Under the pieces are notes generated by a model that saw only the letters and a program-made list of their open reading frames with translations, did no database searches and was not told the origin of the DNA. Below are positions 39,093 to 51,562 of a stretch of DNA of 64,000 bases, one piece after another (position 1 is the stretch's first letter; the number at the start of each line of letters is the position of its first letter). A program made the translations under genes and the position numbers. Source of the stretch: Heterodera schachtii (Eukaryota; Nematoda; Chromadorea; Rhabditida; Heteroderidae); the NCBI GenBank assembly GCA_023374025.1, contig SIJG01000032.1:822441-886440 (forward strand), written 5' to 3'.

Positions 39093-41470
39093 TCAATTCA
39101 TCTGAAGCTGATCCAGAATGGCATGATGGAACGGGGGCAAAATAGCTAAAAAAAGGCATTTAAATTTTTTTTTCAAATTAAGTTAATTATTTTAATTACC
39201 CATGATGATTCCCACAACCATCATTGGCATTCCGTCACCGTGGCGAATGGCCATGGCCGCTAAAAAAATTGTGGTGAATGAAGATTTTTTTTAGTAAATT
39301 TATAAAAAAAAATTTTCATTGAAATTAATACAGTTGAAAATTCTATGTCCTTGAAATGCTTTCCGCGCGTCCTTGAAAAACTCTGTCCACACTTATTTTT
39401 ACCTTAAACTCACTTGAATTTTTCGGCACAAATTTTTCATTGGTCATGTCCGTTCCGTTGTCACCAAAAATGCACCGACACTTCCAATCATCCGCTTTCG
39501 GCAACTTGGAATCGCTCCATTTGGCACGCTCATCATTCACGGCATTCGCTTCATTTTTGGCACACGCTTTTTTGGCATAGTCAGAGGAGAAGCAGGCCCA
39601 TTTTCTCCACTTAAGCTTAAGTTCACCTGGAAAATGATGGAAAATGGAAATATTTTAAAGAAATTTGTGTCTAATTTCAAAATTTTGTAATCATTTTTTA
39701 CCAGAAAAGACTTCTTAGAAATTTAGTTTTTTAAATTTTCAATGGCTTAAAAATGATTTTGCTAAGATATCTTTGTCGCTGGGCACAGTCGTAATTATGT
39801 CCTATTTCTTAAATGATTTTGACAACAAATGGCCATTGTAGGTTTTAGGTTAGTAATTTAAAAAAATATATTTTTTTTCCATAAATTTTAGCGGTGCCGA
39901 AATACGAATTATACGATTATTATCAGATTTTTGCAACAAAAATAGTGATAATTCTATGAATGTTTAGTCTTTTAAATATTTTTTCTATATCAATATTTAA
40001 GGACAAAAATAAGGATGAAAATGCTAAAAAAATAAGGGCAAAACGTAAAAATAAGCGTGAAATGCGCGCTTTCCCACACCGATTTTTTTTTTTCAAAATT
40101 TTATTTTAATATATTTATTTAAAAAATAATATTTATTTCACCATCCTTCGCTTTACAGAACACCGCGCCGCATTTCCCCGTCTCTTTGATGCACTGAATG
40201 TTGTCCAACTTCGTGTGTTTGTGTTTGAGCTGTTCATTGAGCGTGGCATCCTCCGATTCCGTTTTGTATTTGCATTCCATTTTTGCTGTTACGTGAAAAA
40301 ATTGGATTTAAAAATATGCAAAAATAAAAAAATTCGGCATTAGTTTAAAAGGTGCTATGAAGTTAGTCAAAAAAGCATTAAAAGAATTTTTTTTTTTTTT
40401 TTGCTATAATTTTGCTTAAAAGCAACCAAATTTTTAATTCTTGATATCTTTAGTAAGCCTTAAGTGTTTTCTATTAGCCTGCAAAATTTCAAAATGTTTG
40501 TTAAATTTAAAGAAAGTTATGACTAAAAATGTCTCAAGAACACATGATTTTTTGAGTTTCTCAGGTCATAACATTTTTGAAACTTCAAAAACTTATGGCC
40601 AGAAGAATCCAAAAAACTAGTTTTCCAACCTTTTTTGCCATAAATTTCTTCAAAATTGACGAAATTTTTCAGGCTAATGGAGGACACTTCGAATGATACC
40701 AAGAATGTTGGATTTGGTTGACAAAGAAAAAAGTTATAGCCAAAAACCCGCTGGGGCCCAAACGTGCCGGGGCCCAACTGATTGTGAGCGGTTCCGTTCC
40801 AGCACCATTTAAAAGTATTTTGAATTATATTGAAAAACCAAGGTGGGAGGGGGGGACCTGTTGGTTTGCAAAAAAAATTTAGGCTGCAGCCCAAAATGTC
40901 GCCGGCGAAACGAAGCAGCAGTAGTAAAAAAAACTAAGAAAAAGCAAACAAAAACGAAAATTTTTTCCTTTTTTTTTCTGAAATTTTAGCAAATTTTATT
41001 ATTCTGGGTTTTAAAACAATAATTTTTTTAAATTTTGTTCTCAATATATATTTTTTTAAATTTTTATTTATTTTTTCAGACGATGTTTTTTTTTGTTCCC
41101 GGCAACATTTGGGTGCCGGCGGGCAACGTTTTGTCCTGCTCCGCCCTGCTGGCTGCTGATGTTTGCACACCCACCTGGCGGCATAATTTTTTTATTGTCC
41201 ATGGGCACTTCAACACCTCCGAATATGCACCCGCATTTCCAATCAGTGATATTCGAAGATTGGTTGTATTTTTTCCGTTCTTCGTTTGCATGAGTCGGTC
41301 CCTCTAAGGAACACTGCTCAAGTGTCGCATCACTTTCGTAACAAAGCCATGTATTTAAGAAAAGTAAGCCTGAGATTGATTGATTGAAAATCAGAAAACG
41401 AACGCAAAATAATATTGATGGTTGGCACGGAATTCCGATTTTCGAAGTCGGGAAATTTTTTTTTTTTTTT

Positions 41471-41510
<40 letters not shown>

Positions 41511-42660
41511 GAAACTGGATTAAATGTGAATGCTTTTTTACATTAAAATATTAATAATAGCAAAAATTGTTGATTTTTTAAAAACATTTTCGAAAACTTC
41601 TATCATAAGAATGCTTTAAAATGAAAAAAAAACCACTAATAACCAAAAAAAAAAAAAAAATTTTTTATTGCCATCAAAGATTATATATAATATTATTTTT
41701 TTCTAACCAACATTTTGCGTTTTTAAAATTTTTCCCTTTTTCTAAAAAAATATTTAAAAATACATGATACTTTCTTTCTCTCTTTTATTTTCTATATCTT
41801 CCTCTCTCTCATCTCACGCTTTCTCTCTCTCTCTCTCTCTGTCTCTCTCCATTTGTTTTCTTTTCCTCCTTGTCTCTCTCTCTCCTATCTCGCCCTGTCT
41901 CTATCTCTCTCTCCTCTTTCTCTATATCTACCTATTTGTCTTTCTCTCTCTCTATCCATTTGTTTTCTTTTCCTCCTTGTCTCTCTCTTCCGATCTCGCC
42001 CTGTCTCTATCTCTCTCTCCTCTTTCTCTATATCTACCTATTTGTCTTCTCTCTCTCTCTTTTCCTCTTTATATCTCATCTTCCCTATATTACCCAACCT
42101 TTTTTTTTACCATTTGTCATTTTATTTTTATTTATCAATTATTTAATTTATCTTATTATATTATTTATTTATTTTTCATCTCACCCTTTTGCGCTTGACA
42201 GAATGATGCGTAACATTTTGAACGTCCGTCGCAATCAATTTCTTCCGCTTTTAATTTCAAGAGTTCCGCTTCAACGTGATTTTTGCACTTGATTGCTTAA
42301 TGTGAAAGTTGAAAAATTAGTTGGTTGGACAACAACAATTAACTAAAAATAAATAAAAGTTCTTTTTTGTATGAAAAAACTCTTTATCTATATAAAAAAA
42401 AATATTTGTTAAATCTTCATATTTACCTACATTCAAAAGAAATGAAATATTTTTGCAGTCATATAAAACCCACAAAAAACCAAGTTGGTTTGATTGAGAA
42501 AACCAAAAGTTTTTTTATTTCCCAAGAAGAGTCTTAAAGTCTTTTGAAAAAATTTCTGATACAGTATTCACTTACCATGCCCGGGTTCCGGCAAAACGCT
42601 GATGAGGCACACCGGCAGCAGCACGGCAAAAATTGATGGAAGACGCATTGAGCGGACCAT
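39093..42660 (-). CDS. Secreted protein with two copies of an unknown cysteine module, 286 aa
   Basis: I do not recognise the family. Exons: 42576-42660, 42185-42295, 41175-41369, 40142-40285, 39414-39626, 39200-39259, 39093-39145; they total 861 nt and all splice in phase 1. Exon 1 is a signal peptide (MVRSMRLPSIFAVLLPVCLI). Exons 2-3 and 4-5 encode the same module twice: a first Cys near the module start (IKCKN / MECKY), then a KC-x2-x-FC motif (KCYASFCQA / KCGAVFCKA), a Trp followed by a Cys (WLCYESD / WACFSSD), another Cys, and WKCGCIFG / WKCRCIFG. The identical exon borders show an internal duplication. The last two short exons add GMPMMVVGIIMGAILPPF, a hydrophobic tail that might be a membrane or anchor signal. 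Intron 2 carries a long pyrimidine tract. Role unknown; secretion is inferred. Confidence 0.85.
41764..42110. repeat. Pyrimidine-rich CT microsatellite with a 107-bp tandem duplication
   Basis: The stretch is nearly all C and T on the plus strand (A and G on the gene's strand). A unit beginning CCATTTGTTTTCTTTTCCTC occurs at about 41849 and again at about 41956. It lies inside intron 2 of the two-module secreted protein gene. The long plus-strand ORFs over it are low-complexity Ser/Leu translations and not genes. Confidence 0.75.
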
Positions 42661-44015
42661 TTTGTGAAATTCTTTTTCCTTTTTTTTGAATTATTTAAAA
42701 AAAATTTTATTTATTTCGTAATTATTTAATTTACCGTTTTTGATTGGATGGAGGCAAAGTGATGGGATGGATGAAGGAAGCAAGGAAGGTTCAACTGATT
42801 GATGACTGAATGGAAGGAAGGATTAGCTGTGATTTGAATGAAAAATGTGTGATTTGGGTGGCTTTTCGTTGTCTATTTATGGACAGACAAAAAAGGGGGT
42901 GGAAAAAATGGGAAAGCAGCTGAAGGGGGCGCCAAATCACCACAAATTTACACTCTCCAATCACAATTTTGTCCAATCACTGGGAAAAGAGTTGGCAAAA
43001 TGAGCAAAAGCGATGAAAAAAAGGGAAAAAGCGAAAATGGGAAGTCGAATCATCGCTAAAACAACCGATGGAATGCCATTTCTGATGGATGAGAAGGACC
43101 AATTGGACAATTTTCATTTAATATTCCGTACAATTATTCATTTTTTTGTGTCCATCCGACGACCAATCGTTTGGAAAAAGTGTTGGCAAATGAATGGAAT
43201 GGATAAATTGAGAGCAATAAAAATAATATAAAAAAGTAATTTAGTATAGTAAATAAAAGATTGATGGATTTATTATGTACATATTGTATAAAAAAAGCAT
43301 ATCTATAATTGAAAAAAAATTTTCTGGAGGCACTTAAGAATTTATAATTGACTCATTTGTCAGCTAACAATTGAAAAGTGATCCGCCCAACCCTAGCATA
43401 AAATTTGTAGGGCTAAACTTTTGATAGAAACGTTGTTTAAAACCCTAAACTAGTAACAAACGATCCACTCGTCGAGAGGAATAGATTACTCTCCCAAACG
43501 CTTTTAGTTCCCTTAATTATACGATTTTAAAATCATCGACAAATCATATGATGAATAACATATATAAAAGCACAGATTTATGCAGTTTTGATTATAGCGC
43601 TTAAAAACAACCCTAGAAAAGTGCTTTCTCTTGTCGGAATTATGACATTTTTATGGAGGGGGGGGGGGGCATTACGGAAAGTACCCTATTACATTATCGT
43701 TTTTATAGAAATTCTGTTAATTACTGCCATATTTTCAAATGACCCATTTTTTAATAGTTACAGAAAGGAGGGAGGTCTATTAATACAAATTCATTTTAAA
43801 AAAAAATGATTAGCCTATGCGGACAATTAGCCTTTAATCAACGTACAATTGTAATTTTAAATTTTTACCCATTAACTTAGAATGAATCAATCACAATAAA
43901 AAGACAGAACGGGTGGTCGTGAAATATAGGTTGAAAGTCGTACAACAATTAATGCGCTACTCATTCATTATCCATGTAAATTTCTTCGATTTTTCGTCGG
44001 CACTTCACAACAAGT
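42661..44015. other. Spacer upstream of the two-module gene
   Basis: Contains the 5' flank of the secreted two-module gene, with many GGATGG/GATGGA words at 42730-42840, and AT-rich sequence. A copy of ATGCCA lies near 43074; that word has been described as a dorsal-gland promoter motif in cyst nematodes, but a single copy proves nothing. No exon was found. Confidence 0.4.
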
Positions 44016-47000
44016 TTATTTGTCTCCCCATGCCCAGTCAACCTTAAAGTGAATGAATGAATATAAATGATTTTACAAATTAACCCGGCTTTTATTACCA
44101 AGAAAGTTTGAAAATTTTTAACCCACCAAGTTGTCGAATATCGTTTTTTTCGGTTCCGATGCGGCCGCCTCTTCATATTGATCAAAGCGCTTCTCCTGCT
44201 TCTGCTCAATCTCAGTCTGCTCCTCGCGCTCTTTCTGATCACTTCGTTGGTCTTCTCCGCCTTCTTGCTCATTCCAACCCCATGAATCGTCGAGTTCTTC
44301 GTTTCCGCAATGATCAGTCTGCTCCTCGTGTCCTTTCCGATCAGTATGCTTCTCGCATTCCTTCTGATCACTTCGTTGGTCTTCTCCGTCTCCTTGCTCA
44401 TTCCAACCCCATGAATCGTCGAGTTCTTCGTTTCCGCAATGATCAGTCTGCTCCTCGTGTCTTTTCCGATCAGTATGCTTCTCGCGCACCTTCTGATCAC
44501 TTCGTTGGTCTTCTCCGTCTCCTTGCTCATTCCAACCCCATGAATCGTCGAGTTCTTCGTTTCCACAATGATCAGTCTGCTTCTCATATCCTTTCCGATC
44601 AATATGCTCCTCGCGCTCCTTCTGGTCACTTCGTTGGTCTTCTCCGCCTCCTTGCTCATCCCAACCCCACGAATCGTCGAGTTCTTCGTTTCCGCAATGA
44701 TCAGTCTGCTCCTTGTGTCCTTTCCGATCAGTATGCTTCTCGCATTCCTTCTGATCACTTCGTTCTTCTCCGCCTCCTTGCTCATCCCAACCCCACGAAT
44801 CGTCGAGTTCTTCGTTTCCGCAATGATCAGTCTGCTTCTCATGCCCCATCTGATCATATTGCTCATCCTCGACCGTTTGATCACTTTGCTTTTCATTTCT
44901 GCCGGCTTCGCCACTTTCACATTGATCAGCTTGCAATTCATGATGTCGTTCGGCTTCACCACTTTCACAATGATCATCTTGCTTTTCATAAGGTCGTTCC
45001 TCCTCCTCCACCCCATCATCTTCATGATAATTTGTCAAGTCAATTACTGGTGGCTGAGGTGTTGGTGGCACTTGAGCAGCTAGATTTGTTCTCATCTCCA
45101 TCTGTGTCGCCATGTTCTTCTTCTTCTTCGTCATTGTTATTGTTGTTGCTGTACTGCTCCAACTTGTGCTGCAGCCGTGCATTGGTGTTGATCAGGTGCT
45201 GATTCTCGCGCACCAATGCGTCAACATCGCGCGACTTTGTGACAAGACGGGCAGCTAAAATTGCGAATTTGGTGATGTCCTCTCGCTGATGAATGGTGGT
45301 GATTGGACACGGGACAACAACCCGTCGTTGGAGGACAAGGACTAAATGTGTGGGTGGGGACAGTGTGTTGCCATGGATGGACCAACAACAACCGAATGGA
45401 AAAGAAAACGAAAAAAAATCCAGGATTTTCCGGTCCAACAACAAAAAAAAAATCACCGAAATTTATTTAGGAAAAATAAATTAGGATGAGCGGAGGATTC
45501 GGATTACTAAAAGCTCCGAGCGTACCCAACCACAAAAATTCAAAACAATTTAATGCTTCATCGTTTTTGCACCATTCTTGGTATCATTCGATGGCCCAAG
45601 TTCGTGAGCAAAATTCTAAAAAATTTCTTCAAGTTTCAATTTTGTAAAATTTCCGTTTCATTTAGAGGAAGAGGGGAGAGTTGCAGGAATTGCCAAGGGT
45701 AGGAAACAAACAGAGCGCCAAAAACAGAAAAAACAAAACAAAATTCAAATAAAACAAAAGTTGCACCGCCGCACCTTTAGCTTCTTCAACAGCTTGTGAA
45801 GCCATTTTGTGCGCCGAATCAATGGAGCAATTGGACTGCTGAAAGATGGATTATTCATGATTAGAATAGCTAATTATTTCATTCATTAGTGTGTATTCAG
45901 GGAATGTAATTGAATCCAAAAAATTCCGGAAAATCAACAATTGTGAAACTGGAGAATTAAACATTGGGAAACGCTGAAAAAAAATTTCGGGAATCGAATT
46001 ATTGCGAGGTCGGCTTCATCCTTCTGGTGGCGTATGAGCATTTTACCGTATCAAATTACATGTACCGTAACAAACTGTTGCTGTTGCTCCCTCAAGTTCA
46101 ACAAATCGGTGCGCCAAGAACCAAGCAAATTCTTCGCCTCAAGCAATGATGATTGGAGTTGTTGAAGGCGATTGGTCAAACCCTGTGGGGTAAAAGAGAA
46201 AAAAATGTAAGAATTTTTGTTTTTTCAATTTTCAGAAAATCCAAATCCACCTGAATTTCAATGCTAAAAGCAGCGTTGGCAGCTTCCAATTCCGCAATGC
46301 GAGCATTTAGTTCGACCACGGTTTCGTTCATGTGCAACTGGGAAGTGATTATGTTTAGGCTTTGACAATGAAAAATGGAATAGGTAGCGAGTTGGAACCC
46401 AAAAATTTGGCATTGTGCCATTGGTAAATGATCGTCCCCCCTTTTTGAAAAAATGTATTACAAAGGAGAGTTGACAAAGGGGGGGGGGGTGGAAAAAATC
46501 CCAAGGCTTCATCACAAATTCCAGGAAATTTTTGGAGCCTCAAAAAAGCATCGAGAATAATCAGAGTACCGAGGCTAATTCAAAAGCCCATTGAATTTTC
46601 AATCGTATTTCCGACCATTTCCATCTCTTTCTCGCTCATCAGCTCGTCAATGCGTCGATTGGCAACTTCAAGCTGTTCTCGCACTTCCCCATGCTTTTCC
46701 ATCGCCGTATTAAGCGCGCCCATTTGCTGCTCAGTGTCCCTGAGTTTGGCCAACAATTGCCCATTCTCCGCCCTCAGTGTGGCCAACTGGGAGTCGGCGC
46801 TGTGCAGGCGCTGTGAAAGCGTGTCGCTTTCCTCAAATTTCTGAATTTTTTGAATTGAAAAAAGTGTGCACAAGTTGGCGAAGCGTAAAACGAGTAAAAA
46901 TCAGTCTCAGAAATGTATTAATCAATTTTTTTGTGGACAACATCGGTCTCCAATCATAATAGGGGGACGGGACAAAATATCACCGCCGAAATATCGCCGA

Positions 47001-50000
47001 GACAAAATATCGCCGCAGAAATTTTTAAAATTTTTTTTTCAAACATAGAAATTTTTAAAGAAAAAATTCTTAGAAATTTTTTTATAAGAAAAGATAAATA
47101 AAAAAATTTGAAAAATTTAAACGATTTTTTGAAAATTTCTAAGTTTGAAAAATTTTCATTTTAAATTTCTGCAGCGATATTTTTTCTCGGTGATATTTCC
47201 GCGGCGAAATTTTGTTTCGGCGATATTTCGGGCGGCGACATTTTGGGGTGCACCCGAAAATAGGAGAGAGAGCCTAACATGAAATTTCGCTGGGTTGGAA
47301 GTGGACGGTGAGAGTGGGTTGTCCTCCGTCAGCACCTTCTTCATTTCGTCGTTGAGTGCCCAAATTTCGGCACGCAGCACGTCCACCGAACTTTCCAGCT
47401 CCGTCTTCAGTGCCAACAGCTGTTGCACATTTTGGCCAAGCTCATGCTCAAACTGTTGCCGATCGTTGATGCATTCGAGCAACAATTGACGCTGCAGGCG
47501 TTGTTGATCATCAGCCTGCTGCTGATCAGCACCACCACCAGTCTCGTGATTAGCACCATCATTAGCAGCAGCAGTCAAAGTGATGGCCGATGGGAAATCG
47601 TTCGGCGACGACTGAGTGCCGGCATCCACCAACATCAAGCAGTTCGGCTGTTGTTGTTGCTGTTCTTAAAATATTGTATTTGGTACACATTTTCTCTATA
47701 TAGTATACAATAGTGCTGATTAAAAGTATTGGTCTTTGACTCGAAATAATTCGAATTTTTTGTGGTCTCGAGTCTCCGGAAATAAAATTGCAAAAAATCC
47801 TTACCAATTGATGGCGAAGCAAATTCCGGATCAACATTGGCCAACAGCTGACAGACCTACAATTTGATAGAGATAGATTAATATAGCAACCATCGATAAT
47901 TAAAACTGTCTATGGTTCAGTGCTTCCTTTTTCGATTTGCAATATTATGTCCCAAGTTCAAATCCTAATTAACGCAGAAAAACATTTTTTTAAATAAAAT
48001 ATCGTAGGTGATTCAGTGCAAATAGCCCAATGGAAGCGAATAATTTCTTGATTAAAATAGCCCCTCATTCAAAACGTACAGTATTCCGCGTGTTCTCCTC
48101 CACCACAGCCACTGCAGTGCTCTGCTCAGAAATGAGCTCGTTCAGCTGCTCGTTGGCCTCGCGCAATGCGGCAATTTCGGCCTCCAACTGTCCGTTGGCG
48201 TTACACTGTGCAAAGTGCGCGAGTTCTTCCTCTTCCAATTTCAGGGCTTAAAATGGAAGAATAAATATGAAAAGTCGAAAAATTCTTAATCAATTATTAT
48301 CCCAGAAAAATTTTAATACCAAACATCAAAATAATGCTTAATTATAATTTAGTCAATGGTCAAAGTATAGCAGGATCACTCGCCTGTTTGGGACAGTTCA
48401 GCACGGATAACAGTCAGCTCTTGTTCAAGCTGTTCAATTTTGGCCTCCAAGCATCCCACACGAGTCCCACTCTGGACCAGCTGTTGCTCAAGACACTCTC
48501 GACGTGTTGTAACCGTCGCCAGCTGTTGCTCAGCGTTGTGCTGTACGCTTTGGAGTTGGTGCTGCAGTTGCTCAATTTGTTGTTTGTACAGCGCGAATTT
48601 GTGCTGCACATCCTGGTCATGTTGTTGTTGCTGTTCACTTATTTGGCGCAACAACGGCTCGTTCAGCTCGTCAAGCGACAACGTTTGTGCACCGTTTTCA
48701 ATTTGTTTAACAGCTGCCTGTAAAAATTGTTGGTCTCGAACACATATTTATCCATTCTCTTGTAAAATTCGTGCCTGGACAGCAACGTGTTTGGTAAACA
48801 ACAAAACATCCGTCTTTGCTGAACTGTTGATCATCACTGCTTCTGGTGCAAGTGATGATTCTGCATTCTCCGCTTTATTCTGTTCCAAATCATGCTGCTG
48901 TTGTCCATGTTGTTCAACATCAGCAGCAACAGTAACTGTTGGGTTGATAACCGATAATTGAACAGGGCTAATGACCATTGATTGATTGGCAGCAGGGCTA
49001 ATGATCGGTGATTGAACCGGGCTAATGACCATTGATTGATTGGCAGCAGTGCTAATGATAGGTGATTGAACGGGCTAATAATCATTGATTGATCGGCAGC
49101 ATGGTTAATGAGTTCCGTTGATTGAACGTCAGCAGTGCTAAGGCATTGTTCTGCCGCTGGCGTCAGTGCCAATTCCGTAGTTGCGGCTTCCGTTTTCGCT
49201 TCAATGCAACGCATAAAATTGTCCAACGATTCACTGCTGTACAATGGTGCCATCGCTGGCGTTGATGTGCCATCATTGTTGGCGTAAGATGAACGAAAAT
49301 GATCAACAATTCCGGTCAACAGATTGATCAAACGGTTCAGACGTTGTTGCTCGCTGGACAACGTGCTGGACAGTGTGGCATTTGCTGTCTAAAGAAGCAT
49401 TAAATTGTTTATTTCAATCCAAAAATATTTCGCAAAAATATCGGTACTCCAAATAGACAGTAATTTGTATATATCGTACTCTCGCCCATAAATCGTGGAA
49501 AAAGATATATATTAAAAAAGAGTTAATGAATAAGTTCGGATTTGTATATACACACTTTCTAAAATATGTATTGTAAAAATTTAAAAAAAAAGAAAATTGG
49601 TTTTGAAACAAGAATTTTGATCGTTAAAATTCTTGACAAAATGAATTTTTTTTTCTACAAATATTTGATTTTTTATTAATGAGTTAAGGAAATGCAGAAA
49701 ACAACAGCAACAACATAACACACACATTTGCTTGCTGAAGCTCAGCGGACAGTGCCGCTTTGGTGCCATTCAATGCGTCAATTTGGGCACAAAGCTCAGC
49801 CCTCTGTTCCTCCAGCTGACGCTGAAACACAACAGAGAAAAAATGATAAAGCAATTCAAAATGTTTTTATCAAAACACGACCAAACAAATTAGAAAATTT
49901 TGTTTTATAAAAATTGAAAAATTTCCGGCAAAATTTTTCGAATTCCAATGACTAAATTATTCAACTTCAAAATATTGTTCTTGGCATTAAGGATAGAAAG

Positions 50001-51562
50001 AACTAAAAACCAAGACTTGTTTGTCTTGTCGTTCCCCCACCTTGGCTTCACGGAATAAATTCAATGCAGCGGTGGCACTGCTCAGCTCACGCTGCCGTGT
50101 GCCCAACTCGCGTGCCATTTCTGCCTCGGTGCGCGTCAGGTTGTCAATGCGGCATTGCGCAACGTCAATTTGGCCCTGGCACTGTTGCAGCTGCACATGC
50201 AACTGGTCTACCCCATCATGGAGCTGTTTAAATTTCAAACGAAATTATAGGAAATTTAATTAATTGTTTTATTTGCAAATGCGGAAACGGTAAAATTTCG
50301 CCGCCGAAATTTTTAAAAATTAGAAAACTGCTGAATTTTCAAAAAAAAAAAATCCTTTTCATCACATGCCCAACTAATTAATGATCCTTTTGGATAATGG
50401 CAGGAGTACGGTAGTATCGTATCAGATGCCAATCATATGTCTCATGCTTATAGCAAGATGGCAAAATTCAATTTCTCGCTCCTACTTTATGTTCCTTCTC
50501 AGCATGGTCCGCTTCCGCGCGCTCAATTTGCTCGTTCAACTGTTCCACTTGGCGCTCAAGTTCTGCCCGAACTTCGGTCAATGTGCCATAATTGTGCAAC
50601 AGCTCATCAACCAATCGCTCCACACTGTCCAAATCGGCGACATCAGTAACAAGTGATGTCATCATCAGCGTTGGTGTTGGAGGACGAACAAGATTTGGTT
50701 GAATGGTGCCGGAATTGGACGGCCTGTGATGGAAGCAACAAATTTGTGCACCGATTGGCGGACTGTGGTCAGCTCTAGCTCAAGCTTTTGCACTCGTTCA
50801 TCCGCTTCACGTTTCAATGCCTGGACCGCTTCAAATTGTTGTGCATGGATTTGGAGCTGTTCAGCTGCCAACGCTGCCGCATCATTTTCAACATCATTCG
50901 GTTGAATTTGTTGCTGCTGCTGTTGTTGTTGATCAGATTGATCAGCAGCAGTGATCGACAGAGTTGCACAATCAGCAACAGTTGTTGGAGACGATGAATC
51001 GATGGGACCGCTACTGTCGTCTTCCAGGTTGAGTACGGTAGAAGAAGTGCATTGCATTGATTCTGCTGTGAACAAATCGTAATGTAAATTACTTGACGTA
51101 GGAACACTAAAAAGGTGGTGAGACCGGATTTCGGCATAGTTTGAATATTCGAGGTGAGGTTGGCATAAAAACGCCAATTACAGGGAATCCAAAATTTCCG
51201 GAATTTTTCCCTTGTTAAATTACAAATGTATTTTGATCATTTGGGATGAGTCTATAAAACATATGCCGACTCTGAAATAATATTTCAGAATATTGATTCT
51301 GGATCAAAAAATTCAAAAAATCGCATGGATCTCAAAAAGCCGTCCTCCATATAAAAGAAGATTATAATGAGTGTTCATATCTCAGCAAGTCTGGTATGGC
51401 ACACACACCGTCAATAGCATTCCGTTTTTGTTGCTCATATGGTTGCTCCCTGCTGATGCCATACTCGCGCTCGTAGTGGCGCAAGTCGCGCGTTAAGTTC
51501 GTCACGCTCCTCTTCCAGATAACGCACCTTCACGGCCAATGCTTTTGCCCTCAGCTTTTCAT
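44016..51562 (-). CDS. Large coiled-coil protein with an acidic WGW-repeat tail, 5' exon(s) not found
   Basis: I cannot name the family; the long heptad-rich region is golgin- or tether-like. Exons: 51409-51562, 50486-51065, 50041-50223, 49726-49821, 48775-49388, 48384-48717, 48080-48246, 47805-47856, 47279-47664, 46616-46840, 46251-46337, 46066-46182, 45775-45838, 44127-45281, 44016-44042, giving about 1413 codons. The first exon starts in mid-codon, so an upstream exon exists. Coiled-coil stretches rich in Glu, Gln and Leu fill most exons. The tail has an acidic part, five 43-residue repeats containing LDDSWGW, and ends VDWAWGDK after a clean final splice. Two introns use GC donors. Four single-base frame breaks lie near 51495 (extra base), 50690 (missing), 49073 (missing) and 45090 (extra); the one at 49073 is proved by neighbouring repeat copies. 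The gene is either intact with consensus errors or a recent pseudogene. Confidence 0.8.
44230..44875 (-). repeat. Five 129-bp tandem repeats encoding 43 residues each
   Basis: Copies begin at about 44233, 44362, 44491, 44620 and 44749 (word TTCTGATCACTTCGTTGG), exactly 129 bp apart; the last is slightly shortened. On the coding strand each unit carries TDHCGNEELDDSWGWDEQ and an Arg/Lys/Glu-rich spacer. Because the period is a multiple of three and the unit lacks stops in several frames, other frames and the opposite strand are open as well. Confidence 0.85.
46961..47255. mobile_element. Palindromic element with CGCCGAAATAT ends in an intron
   Basis: The left part has GGGACAAAATATCACCGCC and ACAAAATATCGCCGC. 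The right part has the inverse, GGCGATATTTCGGGCGGCG and GCGGCGAAATTTTG, around an A/T-rich centre. It lies in an intron (46841-47278) of the large coiled-coil gene. Related ends, such as GCACCCCAAAAYGTCGC, occur at 56470-56500, near 50290-50310 and 40888-40910, and in the large palindrome at the right end of the window, suggesting one dispersed foldback family. Confidence 0.6.

Noticed and set aside
41076..41174. Continuation of exon 3 of the two-module gene to a local stop
   Set aside because: A phase-1 donor (GTGGGT) after MPP joins exon 4 in frame and restores the second module; the local alternatives need a 19-nt intron or give unnatural sequence.
41764..42292. Three overlapping plus-strand ORFs of 97-144 codons
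   Set aside because: They are Ser/Leu translations of a CT microsatellite inside an intron of the minus-strand secreted-protein gene.
44108..45202. 364-codon plus-strand ORF over the repeat array
   Set aside because: It is the antisense of a tandem coding repeat whose 129-bp period keeps several frames open; the minus frame has correct splicing at its 3' end and coiled-coil exons upstream.
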